A stretch of 64,000 bases of DNA from Streptomyces liliifuscus (GTDB lineage Bacteria > Actinomycetota > Actinomycetes > Streptomycetales > Streptomycetaceae), in the NCBI RefSeq assembly GCF_016598615.1, contig NZ_CP066831.1:3162001-3226000 (forward strand), read 5' to 3'. Position 1 is the first letter of the stretch; each line of letters starts with the position of its first letter. Position numbers and translations under genes: made by a program. Under the pieces are notes generated by a model, which saw only the letters and a program-made list of their open reading frames with translations, ran no database searches and was not told where the DNA came from. Below, piece by piece: positions 52,679 through 62,333 of the stretch.

Positions 52679-53878
52679 ATGCATTCCACACGTCCGTCCT
52701 TCTCGGGGATGCGCGGGCGACGCCGCGTCCTCGTCGCCGCCGGGCTGGCGGCGGCTCTGACGCTCACCGCCACCGCCTGCGAGTCGGGCGACGACAACGC
52801 CGCCGACAAGCCGGCCGCCACCGGCTCCGGGGCCTCCGGCGGCGACAAGATCGAAATTCCGGCCGACATCGCCGACAGGCTCAAGGAGCACGGCATCGAT
52901 GTCGACGACTGGAAGGACGGCGAATGGAAGAACTGGGACAAGGACAAGTGGCTCACTGAGGCCGAGGACTTCGTCAACCCGGTGATCGAGGGCCTCTGGA
53001 AGCCCGAGCGGATGAAGTCCGCCAAGGACCCGGACAAGACGATCTCCGCGAAGGACGCCTCGGCCGACCAGGGCGTGAGCGACCCGGCCCCCGCGCCGGT
53101 CAACGCGACTCGGGAAGAGACCCCGTACCACGACAACGCCGCCCCGGTCGGGAAGGTCTTCTTCGACTCCCCCGAGGGCTCGATGGTCTGCTCGGGCACG
53201 GTCGTCAAGGACCCGCGCAACCCGGGGAAGTCCAACCTCGTGTGGACCGCCGGCCACTGCGTCCACGCGGGCGGTGGCGGCGGCTGGTACCGCAACATCG
53301 CCTTCGTGCCCGCCTACAACGACCTCGGCAAGTCCGAGTCCGAGCTGGCCAACGCGACACCGCAGGAGATCTCCCCGTACGGCCAGTACTGGGCGGACTG
53401 GGCGTCCACTTCGAACGAGTGGATCCAGGGAGGCTCGGAGTCGGGCGGCGCGGGTGCCGCGTACGACTACGCGGTGCTGCACGTGAAGCCGGAGTCGGGC
53501 TCCAAGTCCCTTGAGGAGACCGTCGGTACGGCGCTGGACGTGGACTTCTCCACCCCCGCCGCGGCGGACGCGGGCACGATGGGCGCCTGGGGTTACCCGG
53601 CCGCCCCGCCGTACAACGGTCTGATCATGCACAAGTGCGTCGACCGGCCGGGCAGGCTCTCGCTCAGCCCGAGCCTGCCGACGATGTACCGCATCGGCTG
53701 CACGATGACCGGCGGTTCGTCGGGCGGCGGCTGGTTCCGGGTCGTCGACGGCAAGACCGTGCTCGTCTCGAACACCTCGATCGGCCCGGCCGACAACACC
53801 TGGCTCGCGGGACCGCAGCTGGGGCAGGGCGCCAAGACGCTCTTCGACAACATGAGCAAGGAGTACGGCGCCAAGTAG
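52679..53878 (+). CDS. Lipoprotein trypsin-like serine protease, copy 2
   Basis: 399 residues, a clear tandem paralogue of the preceding gene: lipobox LTATAC, the same Trp-rich module (IPADIADRLKEHGIDVDDW, GEWKNWDKDKWLTEAEDF, LWKPERM), and triad His in VWTAGHCVHAG, Asp in AAYDYAVLHV, Ser in CTMTGGSSGGGW. Divergence is greatest in signal peptide and linker. It has its own 258-bp upstream region and ribosome site (GGGGGTAA), so it may be expressed separately. A strong terminator follows. Confidence 0.9.
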   Translation: MHSTRPSFSGMRGRRRVLVAAGLAAALTLTATACESGDDNAADKPAATGSGASGGDKIEIPADIADRLKEHGIDVDDWKDGEWKNWDKDKWLTEAEDFVNPVIEGLWKPERMKSAKDPDKTISAKDASADQGVSDPAPAPVNATREETPYHDNAAPVGKVFFDSPEGSMVCSGTVVKDPRNPGKSNLVWTAGHCVHAGGGGGWYRNIAFVPAYNDLGKSESELANATPQEISPYGQYWADWASTSNEWIQGGSESGGAGAAYDYAVLHVKPESGSKSLEETVGTALDVDFSTPAAADAGTMGAWGYPAAPPYNGLIMHKCVDRPGRLSLSPSLPTMYRIGCTMTGGSSGGGWFRVVDGKTVLVSNTSIGPADNTWLAGPQLGQGAKTLFDNMSKEYGAK

Positions 53879-53925
53879 GCGCCCCTACGAACGCCGGCGC
53901 CACGCCCACGGCATCCGCGCCACGG

Positions 53926-53974
53926 ATACGGCGAAGGCCCGCCCCCTCTGGCAGGGGGCGGGCCTTCGCCGTAT
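53926..53974. terminator. Bidirectional terminator
   Basis: Perfect 22-bp stem beginning ATACGGCGAAGGCCCG, loop CTGGC, between convergent protease 2 and hflX. Confidence 0.93.
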
Positions 53975-53990
53975 GCGATCGGATCGGGGA

Positions 53991-55484
53991 TCAGACAGCC
54001 GGCACCGGAACGTACGCCGCCAGCTCCGCCGCCAGCTCCTCGTGCACCCGCACCTTGAGCAGGGTGCCCTCCGGGGTGTGCTCCTCGGAGATCACCTCGC
54101 CCTCGGAGTGGGCGCGCGCGACCAGTCGGCCGAGCGTGTACGGCACGAGCACCTCGATCTCGACCGAGGGGTGCGGCAGTTCGACGTCGATGAGCGCGAG
54201 CAGCTCGGCGATGCCCTGGCCCGTGCGGGCCGAGACGGCGATGGACCGCTTCTCGTTCCGCATGAGCCGCTGGAGCACCAGCGGGTCGGCCGCGTCCGCC
54301 TTGTTGATCACCACGATCTCGGGCACCTTGGTGGCGCCCACGTCACGGACGACCTCGCGCACGGCGGCCAGCTGCTCCTCCGGCGCCGGGTGCGAACCGT
54401 CCACCACGTGCAGGATCAGGTCGGAGTCCCCGACCTCCTCCATCGTGGAGCGGAACGCCTCGACGAGGTGGTGCGGCAGGTGCCGGACGAAGCCGACGGT
54501 GTCCGCGAGTGTGTAGATCCGCCCGCTGGGCGTCTCGGCGCGGCGCACGGTCGGGTCGAGGGTGGCGAACAGCTCGTTCTGCACCAGCACGCCCGCGCCC
54601 GTGAGGCGGTTGAGCAGCGAGGACTTGCCGGCGTTGGTGTACCCGGCGATGGCGACGGACGGCACCTTGTTGCGACGGCGCTCCTGGCGCTTGATCTCGC
54701 GGCCGACCTTCATGTCCGCGATCTCCCGGCGCATCTTCGCCATCTTCTCGCGGATCCGACGCCGGTCGGTCTCGATCTTGGTCTCACCGGGACCACGGGT
54801 GGCGAGTCCGCCGCCCTTGCCGCCGCCCATCTGACGGGACAGCGACTGACCCCAGCCTCGCAGCCTCGGCAGCATGTACTGCATCTGCGCGAGCGCGACC
54901 TGCGCCTTGCCCTCTCGGGACTTGGCGTGCTGGGCGAAGATGTCGAGGATCAGGGCCGTACGGTCGATGACCTTGACCTTGACGACGTCTTCGAGGTGGA
55001 TCAGCTGGCCCGGTGAGAGCTCACCGTCACAGATGACGGTGTCCGCGCCGGTCTCCAGCACGATGTCCCGCAGCTCGTTGGCCTTGCCGGAGCCGATGTA
55101 GGTGGCCGCGTCGGGCTTGTCGCGGCGCTGGATGACGCCGTCGAGCACGAGCGCGCCCGCGGTCTCGGCGAGGGCGGCGAGCTCCGCGAGGGAGTTCTCC
55201 GAATCGGTCGCGGTCCCGGAGGTCCACACACCGACGAGCACCACGCGCTCCAGACGGAGCTGTCGGTACTCGACCTCGGTGACGTCCTCGAGTTCGGTGG
55301 AGAGGCCCGCGACGCGGCGCAGGGCCGCACGCTCGGAGCGGTCGAACTGGTCGCCGTCCCGGTCTCCGTCGACCTCGTGGCTCCAGGCGACGTCCTCTTC
55401 CATCAGGGCATCGGCCCGAAGACCGTCGGGGTAGTTCTGCGCGAAGCTCTGCGTGTCCTGGGAAGGGGAAGAAGAGGAGGTCAT
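53991..55484 (-). CDS. hflX: GTPase HflX
   Basis: Ribosome-associated GTPase that splits stalled or heat-damaged ribosomes. 497 residues from MTSSSSPSQDTQ with AAGGA upstream. The HflX N-terminal domain (ATYIGSGKANELRDIV, ICDGELSPGQ, DRTALILDIFAQHAKSREGKAQVALAQ) leads through the helical LRGWGQSLSRQMGGGKGG linker to the G domain (GYTNAGKSS, LADTVGFVRHLP, INKAD). An extra acidic N-terminal stretch of about 60 residues is typical of actinobacterial HflX. Confidence 0.96.
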   Translation of the reverse strand: MTSSSSPSQDTQSFAQNYPDGLRADALMEEDVAWSHEVDGDRDGDQFDRSERAALRRVAGLSTELEDVTEVEYRQLRLERVVLVGVWTSGTATDSENSLAELAALAETAGALVLDGVIQRRDKPDAATYIGSGKANELRDIVLETGADTVICDGELSPGQLIHLEDVVKVKVIDRTALILDIFAQHAKSREGKAQVALAQMQYMLPRLRGWGQSLSRQMGGGKGGGLATRGPGETKIETDRRRIREKMAKMRREIADMKVGREIKRQERRRNKVPSVAIAGYTNAGKSSLLNRLTGAGVLVQNELFATLDPTVRRAETPSGRIYTLADTVGFVRHLPHHLVEAFRSTMEEVGDSDLILHVVDGSHPAPEEQLAAVREVVRDVGATKVPEIVVINKADAADPLVLQRLMRNEKRSIAVSARTGQGIAELLALIDVELPHPSVEIEVLVPYTLGRLVARAHSEGEVISEEHTPEGTLLKVRVHEELAAELAAYVPVPAV

Positions 55485-55650
55485 TGGGTCCTTACGTCGA
55501 TGGGGATACCTGTGGGACGACGGACTTCCGTCCGACATTCACGACAACGTCCGGGGCCGCCGGGAGATTCCCGTCCGGATTCCGGAGGGCAGTGCCGCCG
55601 ACCCGAAGTGGCGTCGACGTGAAGATGTTCGCACGGCACGGCCCGTCTCG

Positions 55651-57240
55651 TCACCGGGTTTTTTGCGGCTGTCGAGTGGGCTTGGCGGGCTTCTCCACGG
55701 GCTTGGCGGGCTTCTCTGCCGGCTTCTCCGCAGGCTTGGCGGGCTTCTCCACGGGCTTCTCGCTGCGCCAGTCGGGGTGGCCCGGCATGGGCGGGGTCTT
55801 CTCCCCGTAGAGCCAGGCCTCGAAGAACCCGCTCAGATCCCGGTCCGCGATGCCCGAGGCCAGGTGCATGAAGTCCGCGGTGTCCGCGACCCCGTCGTGG
55901 TGGGTGCTCACCCAGGTCCGCTGCAGCTGCTCGAAGGAGCGGCGGCCGATCTCCTCGCGCAGCGCGTACAGGACCAGGGCGCTGCCGTCGTAGACGTTCG
56001 GGCGGAAGATGCTGAGCTTCTCGCCGGGCGCGGCCCCCTTGGGCGCGGCGGGCGGGCCTCCCGTGGCGCGCCAGGTGTCGGAGGCCCGGTAGGCGGCACG
56101 CATCCGCGCCTCCATGGGCCTGTCGGCCTTCTCCTCGGCGTAGAGGGCCTCGTACCAGGTGGCGTGGCCTTCGTTGAGCCACAGGTCGGACCAGGTGCGC
56201 GGGGAGACGCTGTCGCCGAACCACTGGTGCGCCAGTTCGTGCACCATGATCGCCTCGACGTACCACTTCGGGTACTCGGGCCGGGTGAAGAGCTCTCTCT
56301 CGAAGAGAGAGAGTGTCTGTGTCTCCAGTTCGAACCCGGTGCGGGCCTCGGCGATCAGCAGCCCGTACGTCTCGAAGGGGTAGTCGCCGACCTTCTCCTG
56401 CATCCAGGCGATCTGGTCGGGTGTCTTCTTGAGCCACGGTTCGAGCAGCTCGCGGTCCTTGGTGGGCACGACGTCTCGTACGGGCAGTCCGTCCGGTCCG
56501 CTCCGGTGCAGCACCGAGGAGCGGCCGATGGAGATCTGGGCCAGCTCGGTGGCCATGGGGTGCTCGGTCCGGTACGTCCAGGTGGTCGCCGCGGCGCGCC
56601 GGTTCACGTCCAGGGGCAGCCCGTTGGCGACGGCCGTGTAGCCGTTGGGCGCGGTGACCCGGAAGGTGAACAGGGCCTTGTCCGAGGGGTGGTCGTTGCT
56701 CGGGAAGACCCGGTGGCCGGCGTCGGCCTGGTTGGCCATCGCGAGTCCGTCCTCGGTCCGCACCCAGCCGCTGTCCTGGTCCTTGCTCGACACGGGGTTG
56801 CTGTCGTGGCGCACGGTGATCCGCATCCGGATGCCGGGCGGCAGTGGCTCCGCGGGGGTGACCACCAGGTCCTCGCCGACGCTCCGGAACTCCGCGGGCT
56901 CGCCGTTGACCTCGACGGATCGCACTGTTCCGAGCGAGTAGTCAAGATTGACCTGCTCCAGCCGGTCTGTCGGCCTGGCCACGATCGTGGTGACGGCCGG
57001 CAGCGGCTTGCTGTTGCTGCCGGGATAGGTGAAGGCGAGGTCGTACGCCATGACGTCGTACCCGGGATTGCCCAGGTGCGGGAAGAGCCGGTCGCCGATG
57101 CCGAGCGGGGCCGGAGCGGGCGCGCTCGCGGCGATGAGGCAGACGGAGGCGGCGGAGGCGAGGAACGCCGTGCGGAGCCTTCGGGGGACCTTCTGGGGTG
57201 GCGTCCCGGCACGGGGGGTGGTCCTGGGGGTGCGCAGCAT
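55651..57240 (-). CDS. Secreted M1-family zinc metallopeptidase
   Basis: 529 residues with a signal peptide (RLRTAFLASAASVCLIAASAPAPA). Beta-rich N-domain, then the gluzincin site VHELAHQWFGDSV with the third zinc ligand Glu in LWLNEGHATW. The usual exopeptidase motif GxMEN is replaced by TGFELETQTLS, as in some actinobacterial members. The C-terminal 45 residues are KPAEKPAKPVEKP repeats, resembling a wall-spanning or wall-attached tail. Probably cleaves peptides outside the cell. Confidence 0.92.
   Translation of the reverse strand: MLRTPRTTPRAGTPPQKVPRRLRTAFLASAASVCLIAASAPAPAPLGIGDRLFPHLGNPGYDVMAYDLAFTYPGSNSKPLPAVTTIVARPTDRLEQVNLDYSLGTVRSVEVNGEPAEFRSVGEDLVVTPAEPLPPGIRMRITVRHDSNPVSSKDQDSGWVRTEDGLAMANQADAGHRVFPSNDHPSDKALFTFRVTAPNGYTAVANGLPLDVNRRAAATTWTYRTEHPMATELAQISIGRSSVLHRSGPDGLPVRDVVPTKDRELLEPWLKKTPDQIAWMQEKVGDYPFETYGLLIAEARTGFELETQTLSLFERELFTRPEYPKWYVEAIMVHELAHQWFGDSVSPRTWSDLWLNEGHATWYEALYAEEKADRPMEARMRAAYRASDTWRATGGPPAAPKGAAPGEKLSIFRPNVYDGSALVLYALREEIGRRSFEQLQRTWVSTHHDGVADTADFMHLASGIADRDLSGFFEAWLYGEKTPPMPGHPDWRSEKPVEKPAKPAEKPAEKPAKPVEKPAKPTRQPQKTR
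55675..55765. repeat. Coding repeats for the KPAEKPAKP tail
   Basis: Tandem imperfect 12- to 15-bp units such as GGCTTGGCGGGCTTCTC encode Lys-Pro-Ala-Glu repeats at the C-terminus of the M1 peptidase. Confidence 0.75.
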
Positions 57241-57327
57241 GGACCACGGCTATCAGCGACCGCCCGCCCCACGGCGACGACTCGCGCCGAGCCCACCCGA
57301 ACGGGCGCTTTCCGCCGAGTCGCTGTT

Positions 57328-59469
57328 CTACGGAGTCGTCGTCTGGTGCTGTGCGCGGCCCACGTCGAAGACACCCGGAACATTGCGCATCGCCCGCATC
57401 AGCACGGGAAGGTGGGCGGCGTCGGGGAGTTGGAGCGTGTAGGTGTGGCGTACTCGCTGCTGGCTGGGTGGTTCGACGGTCGCCGAGACGATGTCCACAC
57501 CCTCCAGGGCAATGGCCTCGGTGAGGTCGGCGAGCAGATGGGGCCGCCCGAAGGACTCGACGAAGAGCGTGACGCGGCACTCCGAGGTGTCGCCCCAGCG
57601 CACCGAGACCTCCGTGCGCCCGAGGTCCTTCATGCGGGTCACGCCCGCGCACTCGACGCGGTGCACGGTCACCACTCCGCCGCGTACGGCGAAGCCGGTG
57701 ATGTCGTCGGGCGGCACGGGCGTACAACAGCCCGCGAGGCGTACGGTCGCGCCGGGCTGGTCGACGACCACGTCCGCGGCGGCCGGGCGCGCGGCAGGCG
57801 CGTCCGCGGAGGGGCGGCGGGTCGTGGCGGGAGCCTCGGGCGGTGTCGCGGGCGACGGGTGCGCGGCCAGCCAGCGGGTGATGGCGATCCGCGCCACGGG
57901 CGTGTGCGCGTGCTCCAGCCACTCCCTGGAGGGCTCGGAGGCCGCGTCCTGGCCCATGAGCAGTTGAACGGTGTCGCCGTCGCTCAGGACTGTACTGAGC
58001 CTCACCAGGCGGCCGTTGACGCGCGCGCCGATGCAGGCGTGCGCGTCCTCGCCGTACTGGGCGTACGCGGCGTCGACGCAACTGGCGCCCGCGGGCAGCC
58101 CGAGCGTGCCGCCGTCGGGCCGGTAGACGGTGATCTCCCGGTCCTGGGCGAGGTCCTCGCGGAGCGTCGACCAGAACGTGTCGGGGTCCGGGGCCGCCTC
58201 CTGCCAGTCGAGGAGGCGGGAGAGCCAGCCGGGACGGGTCGGGTCGGCGCGCTCGCCGTCCACCGCGTCGCCGGCGCGCGTGCCGTCGCCGTCCGTCTGC
58301 TCCTCCGAAGGAGGAGCGTAGGGATTGCCGAGCGCGATGACGCCGGCCTCGGCGACCTTGTGCATCTGGTGCGTCCGGATGAGGACTTCGGCGACCTGGC
58401 CGTCGGTGCGGGCGACCGCGGTGTGCAGCGACTGGTACAGGTTGAACTTGGGAACGGCGATGAAGTCCTTGAACTCCGAGACCACGGGCGTGAGACAGGT
58501 GTGCAGTTCGCCGAGGACCCCGTAACAGTCGGCGTCCTCGTTGACGAGCACCAGGAGCCGTCCGAAGTCGCAGCCGCGCAGCTCGCCGCGTTTGCGCGAG
58601 ACGCGGTGCACGGAGACGAAGTGCCGTGGCCGGATGAGGACTTCGGCCTGCAGACCTGCCTCGCGCAGGACCACCCGCACCTCTTCGGCGATCTCGTCGA
58701 GCGGATCGTCGGCGCGCGAGGCGTTGTTGACGATGAGTTGGCGGGTGTGGGCGTACTCCTCGGGATGCAGGATCGCGAAGACGAGATCCTCCAGCTCGGT
58801 CTTCAGGGCCTGCACGCCCAGGCGTTCGGCGAGCGGGATGAGGACATCTCTCGTCACCTTGGCGATGCGCGCCTGTTTCTCGGGGCGCATCACGCCGAGG
58901 GTGCGCATGTTGTGCAGCCGGTCGGCGAGCTTGATCGACATCACGCGTACGTCGCTGCCGGTGGCGACGAGCATCTTGCGGAACGTCTCGGGCTCGGCGG
59001 CCGCCCCGTAGTCGACCTTCTCCAGCTTCGTCACGCCGTCGACGAGATAGCGGACCTCCTCGCCGAACTCCTCACGCACCTGATCGAGAGTCACTTCCGT
59101 GTCCTCGACGGTGTCGTGGAGCAGAGACGCCGTCAAAGTCGTGGTCTCCGCGCCCAGTTCGGCGAGGATCAGCGTCACGGCGAGCGGGTGCGTGATGTAC
59201 GGCTCGCCGCTCTTGCGCATCTGACCGCGGTGCGAGGACTCGGCGAGGACGTACGCGCGGCGCAGCGGGTCCAGGTCGGCGTCGGGGTGGTGGGCGCGAT
59301 GGGCCTCGACCACGTGGCCGATCGCGTCGGGCAGCCGGCCGCGGACCGTGGGCCCCAGGAGAGCGGCCCGGCCGAGGCGCCGCAGGTCGATCCGGGGGCG
59401 GCTTCTCCTGCGCTGTGCCCCGGGCGTCATGGGGCCGGGCGTCGCGGGGTTCGTGGCCTCCGCACTCAT
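57328..59469 (-). CDS. rshA: RelA/SpoT homologue (RSH, RshA type)
   Basis: (p)ppGpp enzyme, 713 residues from MSAEATNPATPG with GGAGG five bases upstream. The HD hydrolase (about 60-210) is intact: HRGQMRKSGEPYITHP, LLHDTVEDT, KLADRLHNMRTL. The synthetase region has RPRHFVSVHR, YQSLHT and EVLIRT, but GCDFGRLLVLV departs from the D-L-x-A-x-R motif, and the charge motif reads EFKD, mixing the RxKD and ExDD types. TGS and ACT domains follow. I infer it may be mainly a hydrolase. Streptomyces also has relA elsewhere. Confidence 0.92.
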   Translation of the reverse strand: MSAEATNPATPGPMTPGAQRRRSRPRIDLRRLGRAALLGPTVRGRLPDAIGHVVEAHRAHHPDADLDPLRRAYVLAESSHRGQMRKSGEPYITHPLAVTLILAELGAETTTLTASLLHDTVEDTEVTLDQVREEFGEEVRYLVDGVTKLEKVDYGAAAEPETFRKMLVATGSDVRVMSIKLADRLHNMRTLGVMRPEKQARIAKVTRDVLIPLAERLGVQALKTELEDLVFAILHPEEYAHTRQLIVNNASRADDPLDEIAEEVRVVLREAGLQAEVLIRPRHFVSVHRVSRKRGELRGCDFGRLLVLVNEDADCYGVLGELHTCLTPVVSEFKDFIAVPKFNLYQSLHTAVARTDGQVAEVLIRTHQMHKVAEAGVIALGNPYAPPSEEQTDGDGTRAGDAVDGERADPTRPGWLSRLLDWQEAAPDPDTFWSTLREDLAQDREITVYRPDGGTLGLPAGASCVDAAYAQYGEDAHACIGARVNGRLVRLSTVLSDGDTVQLLMGQDAASEPSREWLEHAHTPVARIAITRWLAAHPSPATPPEAPATTRRPSADAPAARPAAADVVVDQPGATVRLAGCCTPVPPDDITGFAVRGGVVTVHRVECAGVTRMKDLGRTEVSVRWGDTSECRVTLFVESFGRPHLLADLTEAIALEGVDIVSATVEPPSQQRVRHTYTLQLPDAAHLPVLMRAMRNVPGVFDVGRAQHQTTTP

Positions 59470-59641
59470 GGGCACCTCCGGCTGCGTGGACCGGCGGACG
59501 GGGTGCCCCATGGCGTACTGCGCGGCTCTGGGGATGGCGTCGTTCCCCCGTCCGGGCCGGTGCTTGATGCTACCGAGCCCACCACGCCCGGCTGACCGCC
59601 TCTCGCCGAGCGTGAAACGGATCACCCATTCGAGCGAAGGT

Positions 59642-60511
59642 TCAGGGGGTCGCGGTTTCGAGCCACCCGGCGTCGATCTCACCCTCTGCGACGATCACCG
59701 CGGGCCCGGTCATCTCGATCTCGCCGTCGGGCCGCTCGGTGATCACCAGACGCCCGCCGGGCACGTCGACCGTGTACGTCGCCGGTGTGCCGGTCACCGC
59801 GGGGTCGGCGCCGTCCCTGCGCGCCGCCGCCACGGCCACGGCGCACGCGCCCGTGCCGCACGAGCGGGTCTCGCCGGAGCCGCGCTCGTGAACACGCAGA
59901 GCAACGTGACGAAGACCACGGTCGACGACGAACTCGACGTTCACGCCGTCCGGGTACGCGGAGGCGGGGCTGAACGGCGGCGCGGTGTACAGATCTCCGG
60001 CGTGGTCGAGGTCCTCCACGAAGGCGACCGCGTGGGGGTTGCCCATGTTGACGTTGCGCGCGGGCCAGCTGCGGTCGCCGACGCTCACGGTGACATCCCC
60101 TTCGGGGAGGAGCGCCTTGCCCATGCCGACGGTGATGTCGCCCTCCTTGGCGATGTGCACCGTCTTGACGCCTCCGCGGGTGGCGACGGTGATGTCACCT
60201 TCGGCCACATGTCCGGCGCGCTGGAGATAGTGGGCGAACACACGCACTCCGTTGCCGCACATCTCCGCGACCGAGCCGTCGCCGTTGCGGTAGTCCATGA
60301 ACCATTCCGCTTCGGCGGCCATCGCCCGGGCCTCCGGGTGCGCCGCGGACCGTACGACATGCAGCAGACCGTCCCCGCCGATGCCCGCTCGGCGGTCGCA
60401 CAGGGCGGCGACGGCGGCCGGGGGCAGGTCGATGACGTTCTCGGGGTCGGGGATGATCACGAAGTCGTTCTCGGTCCCGTGCCCCTTGAGGAAGGCGATC
60501 CGCGTGCTCAT
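59642..60511 (-). CDS. dapF: Diaminopimelate epimerase
   Basis: Converts LL- to meso-diaminopimelate for lysine and peptidoglycan (Streptomyces walls use the LL form, so the meso form mainly feeds lysine). 289 residues from MSTRIAFLKGHGTENDFVI. Both catalytic Cys are present: AEMCGNGVR and RSCGTGACA; substrate motifs GGDGLL, NPHAV and ERGSGET are seen. Confidence 0.96.
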   Translation of the reverse strand: MSTRIAFLKGHGTENDFVIIPDPENVIDLPPAAVAALCDRRAGIGGDGLLHVVRSAAHPEARAMAAEAEWFMDYRNGDGSVAEMCGNGVRVFAHYLQRAGHVAEGDITVATRGGVKTVHIAKEGDITVGMGKALLPEGDVTVSVGDRSWPARNVNMGNPHAVAFVEDLDHAGDLYTAPPFSPASAYPDGVNVEFVVDRGLRHVALRVHERGSGETRSCGTGACAVAVAAARRDGADPAVTGTPATYTVDVPGGRLVITERPDGEIEMTGPAVIVAEGEIDAGWLETATP

Positions 60512-60582
60512 CCCTCGATCGTAAGGGGTCGGTACGACAACCCGGCCGTGCGGTCCGGCAGCCGGACCACACCGGAGGAGGC

Positions 60583-61104
60583 TCAGCGCAGCCGCGCCAC
60601 TCGCCCCACGGCGAGCACCACGACCGCGGCGACAACCACCGCGTACGCGATCACGACCCGCCAGTCCGGGCGGCGGCCGGAGCCGCGCTGTGGCAGGCCC
60701 GGCCACGTGTAACCCACGCGGCGGGCCGCCATCATGCCCCAGCCGGCGGCACAGGAGCAGATCAGCAGGCCGAGCATGGCGATCATGGCCCCGCTGTCGC
60801 CGAAGTCGAAGGCGAGCGGGAAGGCGAACATCAGGGAGCCGAGTGCGGCGAGGCTCACGATGGGTGCGAGCTGCCAGATGCGCATGCGGCGCTGCGGGCG
60901 GAGCTCGACCTCGACCTCGGGCCCGGGGAACATCTCGTCGGGCTCGGGACCGTCGGCGGTGACCCCGCCGGTGATCTCGTCGGGCCCGTCCGGGCTCAGT
61001 CGGTCCTCATCGGGGTCCTGCTGCTCCTGTGCGGTGTCGTGCGCCCCGCCGGCGGCGGTGCCTTGTTCCGCGCCTTGTGCGGTGTCGCGAGGGCCGGCCT
61101 CCAT
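60583..61104 (-). CDS. Unknown membrane protein
   Basis: 173 residues from the ATG with GGGAGG ten bases upstream; GTG codons at 61110 and 61134 are alternatives. The N-terminal 75 residues are acidic and Pro/Gly-rich. Three membrane helices follow (LAPIVSLAALGSLMFAFPLAF, AMIAMLGLLICSCAAGWGMMA, VIAYAVVVAAVVVLAV). No family recognised. It lies between dapF and miaA in the same direction and may share their transcript. Confidence 0.75.
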   Translation of the reverse strand: MEAGPRDTAQGAEQGTAAGGAHDTAQEQQDPDEDRLSPDGPDEITGGVTADGPEPDEMFPGPEVEVELRPQRRMRIWQLAPIVSLAALGSLMFAFPLAFDFGDSGAMIAMLGLLICSCAAGWGMMAARRVGYTWPGLPQRGSGRRPDWRVVIAYAVVVAAVVVLAVGRVARLR

Positions 61105-61212
61105 CGCCACGCGCCCTCCCAACTCGGACTCCACTTGGTCGATCGAAGCTCGATGATGGCACGGCCTCGGATACCGGGATGACGGCCGGAGCGTCCCGAT
61201 GCCAGGACGTGA

Positions 61213-62151
61213 TCAGGCTGTGACCGGTCGTTCGACCAACGCCAGCGCGAGCTGCGGAAGTTCTGTGAGATCCGCCGCAGCCCCACTCAGCCAATGCACC
61301 CGTGGATCGCGTCTGAACCAGGAATCCTGACGGCGCGCGAAGCGCTTGGTGGCCCGTACGGTCTCGGCACGCGCCTCGTCCTCCGTGCACTCCCCCGAGA
61401 GCGCCGCGAGCACCTGCTGGTAGCCGAGGGCGCGCGACGCCGTACGCCCCTCGCGCAACCCTTGCGCCTCCAGTGCGCGCACTTCCTCGACCAGGCCGGC
61501 CTCCCACATGCGGTCCACCCGCAGGGCGATGCGGTCGTCGAGCTCGGGGCGCGCCACGTCGACGCCGATCTGCACGGTGTCGTAGACGGAGTCGTGGCCG
61601 GGGAGGTTGGCGGTGAAGGGCTTGCCGGTGATCTCGATGACCTCCAAGGCCCGGACGATCCGGCGGCCGTTGCTGGGCAGGATCGCGTGGGCGGCCTCGG
61701 GGTCGGCGACGGCCAGCCGGGCGTGCAGGGCACCGGAGCCACGCAGGGTGAGCTCCTCCTCCAGACGGGCCCGCACTTCGGGGTCGGTGCCGGGGAACTC
61801 CAGGTTGTCGACGGCGCCCCGGACGTACAGCCCGGAGCCGCCGACGAGGATCGGCCAGCGGCCCTCGGCGAGGAGTGTGTCGATGCGGTCGCGCGCGAGG
61901 CGCTGGTACTCGGCGACACTCGCCGTGACCGTCACGTCCCAGATGTCCAGGAGGTGGTGCGGGATGCCACCCCGTTCCTCGGGCGTCAGCTTGGCGGTAC
62001 CGACGTCCATCCCCCGGTAGAGCTGCATCGAGTCGGCGTTGACGACCTCACCGCCCAGGCGCTGGGCCAGATGGACGCCGAGATCGGACTTTCCCGCCGC
62101 GGTGGGACCGACGACGGCGATGACCCGCGGGGCGGGGGCAGGACTACTCAC
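61213..62151 (-). CDS. miaA: tRNA dimethylallyltransferase
   Basis: Adds the isopentenyl group to A37 of tRNAs reading UNN codons; in Streptomyces this includes the bldA tRNA for rare UUA. 312 residues from the GTG of VSSPAPAPRV. P-loop VVGPTAAGKSDLG, DSMQLYRGMDVGTAK, LVGGSGLYVRG and SRALGYQQV are all present. Confidence 0.96.
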   Translation of the reverse strand: MSSPAPAPRVIAVVGPTAAGKSDLGVHLAQRLGGEVVNADSMQLYRGMDVGTAKLTPEERGGIPHHLLDIWDVTVTASVAEYQRLARDRIDTLLAEGRWPILVGGSGLYVRGAVDNLEFPGTDPEVRARLEEELTLRGSGALHARLAVADPEAAHAILPSNGRRIVRALEVIEITGKPFTANLPGHDSVYDTVQIGVDVARPELDDRIALRVDRMWEAGLVEEVRALEAQGLREGRTASRALGYQQVLAALSGECTEDEARAETVRATKRFARRQDSWFRRDPRVHWLSGAAADLTELPQLALALVERPVTA

Positions 62152-62333
62152 CGCAACAGTCTCGCAAACCTCGGGGCCACTTCTCGAACGAGCTACGTGA
62201 CGGCGCGGGGCCGGGGTCGTTGCCTGTTGCGAGGTTCCAGCCGCCGGTCGTGAGGGCCGGTGACCCGGGCGACGCAATGGGACGCACCGGGCAGCTCGGA
62301 ATTTCGCCCACATGAGTAGAGTATGGAGATGAT

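Noticed and set aside
55453..59595. A 1380-codon open frame on the plus strand, antisense to hflX, the M1 peptidase and the RSH gene
   Set aside because: Mirror frame of very GC-rich genes: low-complexity Arg/Gly/Val/His protein, no domains, and three well-supported genes lie on the other strand.
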